Shown: positions 61,815 through 64,000 of the stretch, piece by piece | Position numbering within the stretch: position 1 is the stretch's first letter | Layout: each line of letters begins with the position of its first letter | Assembly: GCF_000302595.1 (NCBI RefSeq) | Contig: NZ_JH947125.1 | Coordinates: 1-64,000 of the forward strand | Source of the DNA: Pedobacter arcticus A12 | GTDB lineage: Bacteria > Bacteroidota > Bacteroidia > Sphingobacteriales > Sphingobacteriaceae | Length of the DNA stretch: 64,000 nucleotides | Direction: 5' to 3' | The notes under the pieces: generated by a model | The model's database searches: none | The model's input: only the letters and a program-made list of their open reading frames with translations | What the model was told of the DNA's origin: nothing | Made by a program: the position numbers and the translations under genes

Positions 61815-62630
61815 TTAGTACTTCCAGTAAAGGTTATAGAGTACGCATTTATCCCAATCGTTCATCACTGGGTTTAAATCTAATTGTACAAAATGCCTTT
61901 TAAAAGCAACAATGGCTGCGGGTAAATCGCGGGTATCATAACCAATTCTGCGTAAAGCATTTTCTATATCGAAATTTGCTGGAGGCATTAAGTTGGGCAC
62001 ATTGTACCATAAGCCAAAACCGGCATCTGCTAGTTTTTTCCATGGGAAAAGAATGCTGGGATCTACTTTTCTTTTTGGCGCAACATCCCCATGTCCAATA
62101 AAGTTTGCATTGGGGATATTGTAGGTTGTTTTTAGTTTTTGCAACAAAATCAATAAGCTGTTGATCTGACTTTCGCTAAAAGGTTCTACTCCGTTATTGT
62201 CTAATTCGATACCAATAGAGCAGGAATTCATGTCATAATTATTTCCCCATTTACTGGCTCCAGCATGCCATGCCCGCAAATCGTCGCTTAGCATTTGTAC
62301 CACCTCCCCGTTTCTGCCCACAATATAATGTGCACTCGCTTGGGTGTGTTCTAGGGTAAAGGTTTTGATTGTTTGTTGGATAGAATCTTGTGCGGTATGG
62401 TGAATGATTACGAAATCGGGTTTTCTGCTTCCGAAATTTACCGTAGGTATAAATGATGTTTTTAGCGCAGTTCCTGAGGTGTCAAATAGCTCAGGAGCTT
62501 GGTGCATGTCAATTTTTGTGATGACCTCTTTAACTTTCTCTTCCTGAATTTTTCGGGCTTTGTCATAAGGTTTAGGCGAGCAGCTTGCCAAAAAGGCGAT
62601 AACTACAAGAAAGAGAGAGCGTAATAACAT
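61815..62630 (-). CDS. Lipoprotein N-acetylmuramoyl-L-alanine amidase (AmpD-like)
   Basis: 271 aa. Lipoprotein signal MLLRSLFLVVIAFLASC (anchor Cys17). Amidase_2 domain with zinc ligands in FVIIHHTAQDS and GHGDVAPKRKVDPS, the HYIVGRNGEVVQM strand and CSIGIELDNNG. Cleaves the amide between N-acetylmuramic acid and L-Ala of cell wall or its fragments, from a membrane-anchored position. A C-terminal extension of about 70 residues (RRIGYDTRDLPAAIVAFKRH) resembles a peptidoglycan-binding helix domain. Confidence 0.9.
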   Translation of the reverse strand: MLLRSLFLVVIAFLASCSPKPYDKARKIQEEKVKEVITKIDMHQAPELFDTSGTALKTSFIPTVNFGSRKPDFVIIHHTAQDSIQQTIKTFTLEHTQASAHYIVGRNGEVVQMLSDDLRAWHAGASKWGNNYDMNSCSIGIELDNNGVEPFSESQINSLLILLQKLKTTYNIPNANFIGHGDVAPKRKVDPSILFPWKKLADAGFGLWYNVPNLMPPANFDIENALRRIGYDTRDLPAAIVAFKRHFVQLDLNPVMNDWDKCVLYNLYWKY

Positions 62631-62838
62631 TTGATCGTTGTGATTTGATTCTCTACAAAGTAATGGAAAATCATAATCATAGGCGAATATTTTAATCAGA
62701 ATTACCCTAAAAAGGATTAAAAATTTAACAAAAGTTCGATGAGTTTTAAATCTTGTCTCGATTATGAATAACGAATGGTATAGAAACGAGTTTTTTAGTT
62801 AAGAAAGCTTTTGCGGTTAGGGATTGTAGTGAAAATCC

Positions 62839-62880
62839 TTTTTGGGCTTCTGAGCGGAGTCGAAGAACAAGCCAAAAAGA
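62839..62880. repeat. Long imperfect hairpin with CTTC-GAGCGGAGTC-GAAG core
   Basis: CTTTTTGGGCTT pairs with AAGCCAAAAAG, enclosing CTTCTGAGCGGAGTCGAAG. It resembles intergenic repeats common in this phylum and may also end the transcript of the small membrane protein. It is the only feature I see in the 330-bp gap 62631-62960. Confidence 0.45.
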
Positions 62881-62960
62881 TTGCAACAAAAAGCCCGCTC
62901 GAACGCCCAGGTAGTAGTGTTGATAAGCAATTTTTCAAAACAGAAAAGAGTTTCCTGTAA

Positions 62961-63368
62961 TTAAGGATTAATCTTTGCAAAAATAAGTCCAGCAAGAATA
63001 GCCTGCATCAAGCCGTAAAAGAACCAGCTTAATACGATGGTGATGGTGATGTCCAAAGAGCTAAAAGTGATCCACATTACGGGTAATAAAGCTACCAGGG
63101 CGTACACAAAGCCAAACTCTAAACCTCTAAACAGCATGTGCCCTTTAAATACACTTTTACAGCGGGCCCAAAACCAGGATAGCGCAAAGCTGATGATGAA
63201 TGGGTGCATGTAAAACATGAGGTCTCTGCTGCCATCAGAATTAAACAGCGGGCTGTTGTATTCTATAAACAAGTTTGGGAAAAACCTTACCGCAAGGTAA
63301 AGGCCACCGTAGCTGATTGCAAAGAGGATAAGACCAGCGATTAGTCCGGAGATTGCTATTTTTTTCAT
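62961..63368 (-). CDS. Small polytopic membrane protein of unknown function
   Basis: 135 aa with four hydrophobic helices: SGLIAGLILFAISYGGLYLA, PFIISFALSWFWARC, FGFVYALVALLPVMWITF and a last one near VLSWFFYGLMQAILAGLIFA. No motif that names a function. Next to the YceI-like gene in the same direction, 63 bp apart. Confidence 0.7.
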   Translation of the reverse strand: MKKIAISGLIAGLILFAISYGGLYLAVRFFPNLFIEYNSPLFNSDGSRDLMFYMHPFIISFALSWFWARCKSVFKGHMLFRGLEFGFVYALVALLPVMWITFSSLDITITIVLSWFFYGLMQAILAGLIFAKINP

Positions 63369-63431
63369 CTTTTTATTATTTGGCGGTTTGTGTGTGCGCT
63401 AATTTTTGTTGGCTTGGTATAGTTTAAAATG

Positions 63432-64000
63432 CTAATTCATCATTTTTAAATTGAGATTGAACTCAATATCCAGCTCATCATTGGTTTCAATCATTCCACC
63501 TAATTTCCTTGGTGGGATGATTTTAAAATCGGAGAAATTAACGCGTCTTGTGCCTACCAAAATTAATGTATTTGTGCCGTTTACGATAAACTTATAGTTT
63601 ACATCAAAAGTTTTTGTTACGCCGGCCAGTTCTATATTCACCTTTCCTTTTACTTCGCCATTTTTCTCCTTAAAATCCGGATACTTATCTAAATTTATAA
63701 AGTTAATGGTGAGCTTGGGATATGCTTTGGCTTTTAAGGTTTTTCTTAAATCGGCGGTCATTACTGGGTTGTGGCAATCGAAATTGTTGACATCCAATTC
63801 CATTTTTCCAGTTATTTTTACGTTTTCGTTATGTGTGTTTTTATAAAAAGTTAAGGTATCGGGCTTGTAATAGTTCGCAATGGCACAATTAAACTTGTTG
63901 ATATTGGTGCTGCCAGCAACTTTTAACGAACAGCTTTTGCTGATTACCCATTTTGTGGGTTTAGGCGGTTGAAAGCTATAACCAAAATAGGCAACAAAGC
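63432..64000 (-). CDS. YceI-like domain protein, 5' end outside the window
   Basis: The open frame continues to the window edge; the first ATG inside (63803) is not the start, because in-frame codons before it read WVISKSCSLKVAGSTNINKF and NVKITGKMELDVNNFDCHN, the front of a YceI beta-barrel. Later YPKLTINFINLDK, GKVNIELAGVTKTFDV and VNFSDFKIIPPRKLGG complete the fold. YceI proteins bind isoprenoid-type lipids in the periplasm; no function is proven. The first in-window codons (FVAYFGYSFQPPK) may be the end of the signal region. Confidence 0.8.
   Translation of the reverse strand, partial: FVAYFGYSFQPPKPTKWVISKSCSLKVAGSTNINKFNCAIANYYKPDTLTFYKNTHNENVKITGKMELDVNNFDCHNPVMTADLRKTLKAKAYPKLTINFINLDKYPDFKEKNGEVKGKVNIELAGVTKTFDVNYKFIVNGTNTLILVGTRRVNFSDFKIIPPRKLGGMIETNDELDIEFNLNLKMMN

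Noticed and set aside
62795-62995. 66-aa minus-strand ORF between the amidase and the small membrane protein
   Set aside because: It covers the CTTC...GAAG hairpin (peptide SSTPLRSP is a typical by-product of such repeats) and overlaps the end of the next gene.

Overview
The window reads as a chromosomal segment of a Bacteroidota bacterium, most likely Sphingobacteriaceae and Pedobacter-like. The reasons are AT-rich DNA, the rsfS-ftsH-LUD block divergent from birA, two proteins with type IX secretion (T9SS) C-terminal sorting tails, TPR-histidine kinases paired with LuxR-type regulators, DUF4834, the ligase-associated repair set, and TAnnTTTG-type -7 promoter elements instead of strong Shine-Dalgarno sites. 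I see no rRNA, tRNA, CRISPR array, insertion sequence, prophage or plasmid function.

Layout. 1-7.2 kb is core housekeeping: a LUD-domain gene, ftsH and rsfS on the minus strand, divergent from birA, a DsbD-like reductase and pfkA. 7.3-18.5 kb is a signalling and envelope region: the remnant of a TPR kinase, then two complete histidine kinase/response regulator pairs, then genes for secreted or membrane products (a 582-aa exported protein, a propeller-like lipoprotein, a small beta-barrel, a membrane-anchored AraC-type regulator), ending at a 1685-aa T9SS protein (18.5-23.6 kb). 24-30.2 kb holds a small exported protein, four tandem paralogous lipoproteins and a 1256-aa T9SS-exported putative esterase. 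30.4-34.6 kb has an Fsr-type MFS pump, a CDP-alcohol phosphatidyltransferase and a third TPR kinase without a partner regulator. 34.8-41.1 kb is the four-gene ligase-associated DNA repair set. 41.2-41.6 kb is a decayed MntA/HepT toxin-antitoxin pair. 41.6-45.5 kb is a type III polyketide synthase cluster (UbiA prenyltransferase, PKS, methyltransferase, flavoprotein). 45.5-48.3 kb is a PhoR-like kinase followed by a phosphate uptake pair with a Pho-box-like promoter. 48.5-64 kb is mixed: DinB-like protein, YjjG-like phosphatase, upp, a deacetylase-like protein, uvrB, DUF4834, a class V aminotransferase, a GH18-CE4-GT2 fusion, a tail-specific protease, a lipoprotein amidase, a small membrane protein and a YceI-like protein cut by the window end.

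Main discovery. An 18-bp inverted repeat, ATACG-N8-CGTAT, occurs six times between 9650 and 18454, and I saw it nowhere else in the window when reading by eye. One copy lies between each kinase and its regulator. The other four lie upstream of exported-protein genes. In those four an AATTT core sits 24-25 bp after the repeat and an ATG 52-57 bp after it. The two response regulators have almost identical DNA-binding helices. I infer a local, autoregulated envelope regulon in which both regulators read the same operator. One of the promoters faces a 30-codon ORF rather than a full gene.

Other points of interest are the srsABC-like PKS cluster with an added prenyltransferase, the single-chain hydrolase-deacetylase-synthase fusion, the mosaic four-gene lipoprotein array, the broken toxin-antitoxin pair, and the deleted TPR-kinase remnant beside an intact TPR kinase.
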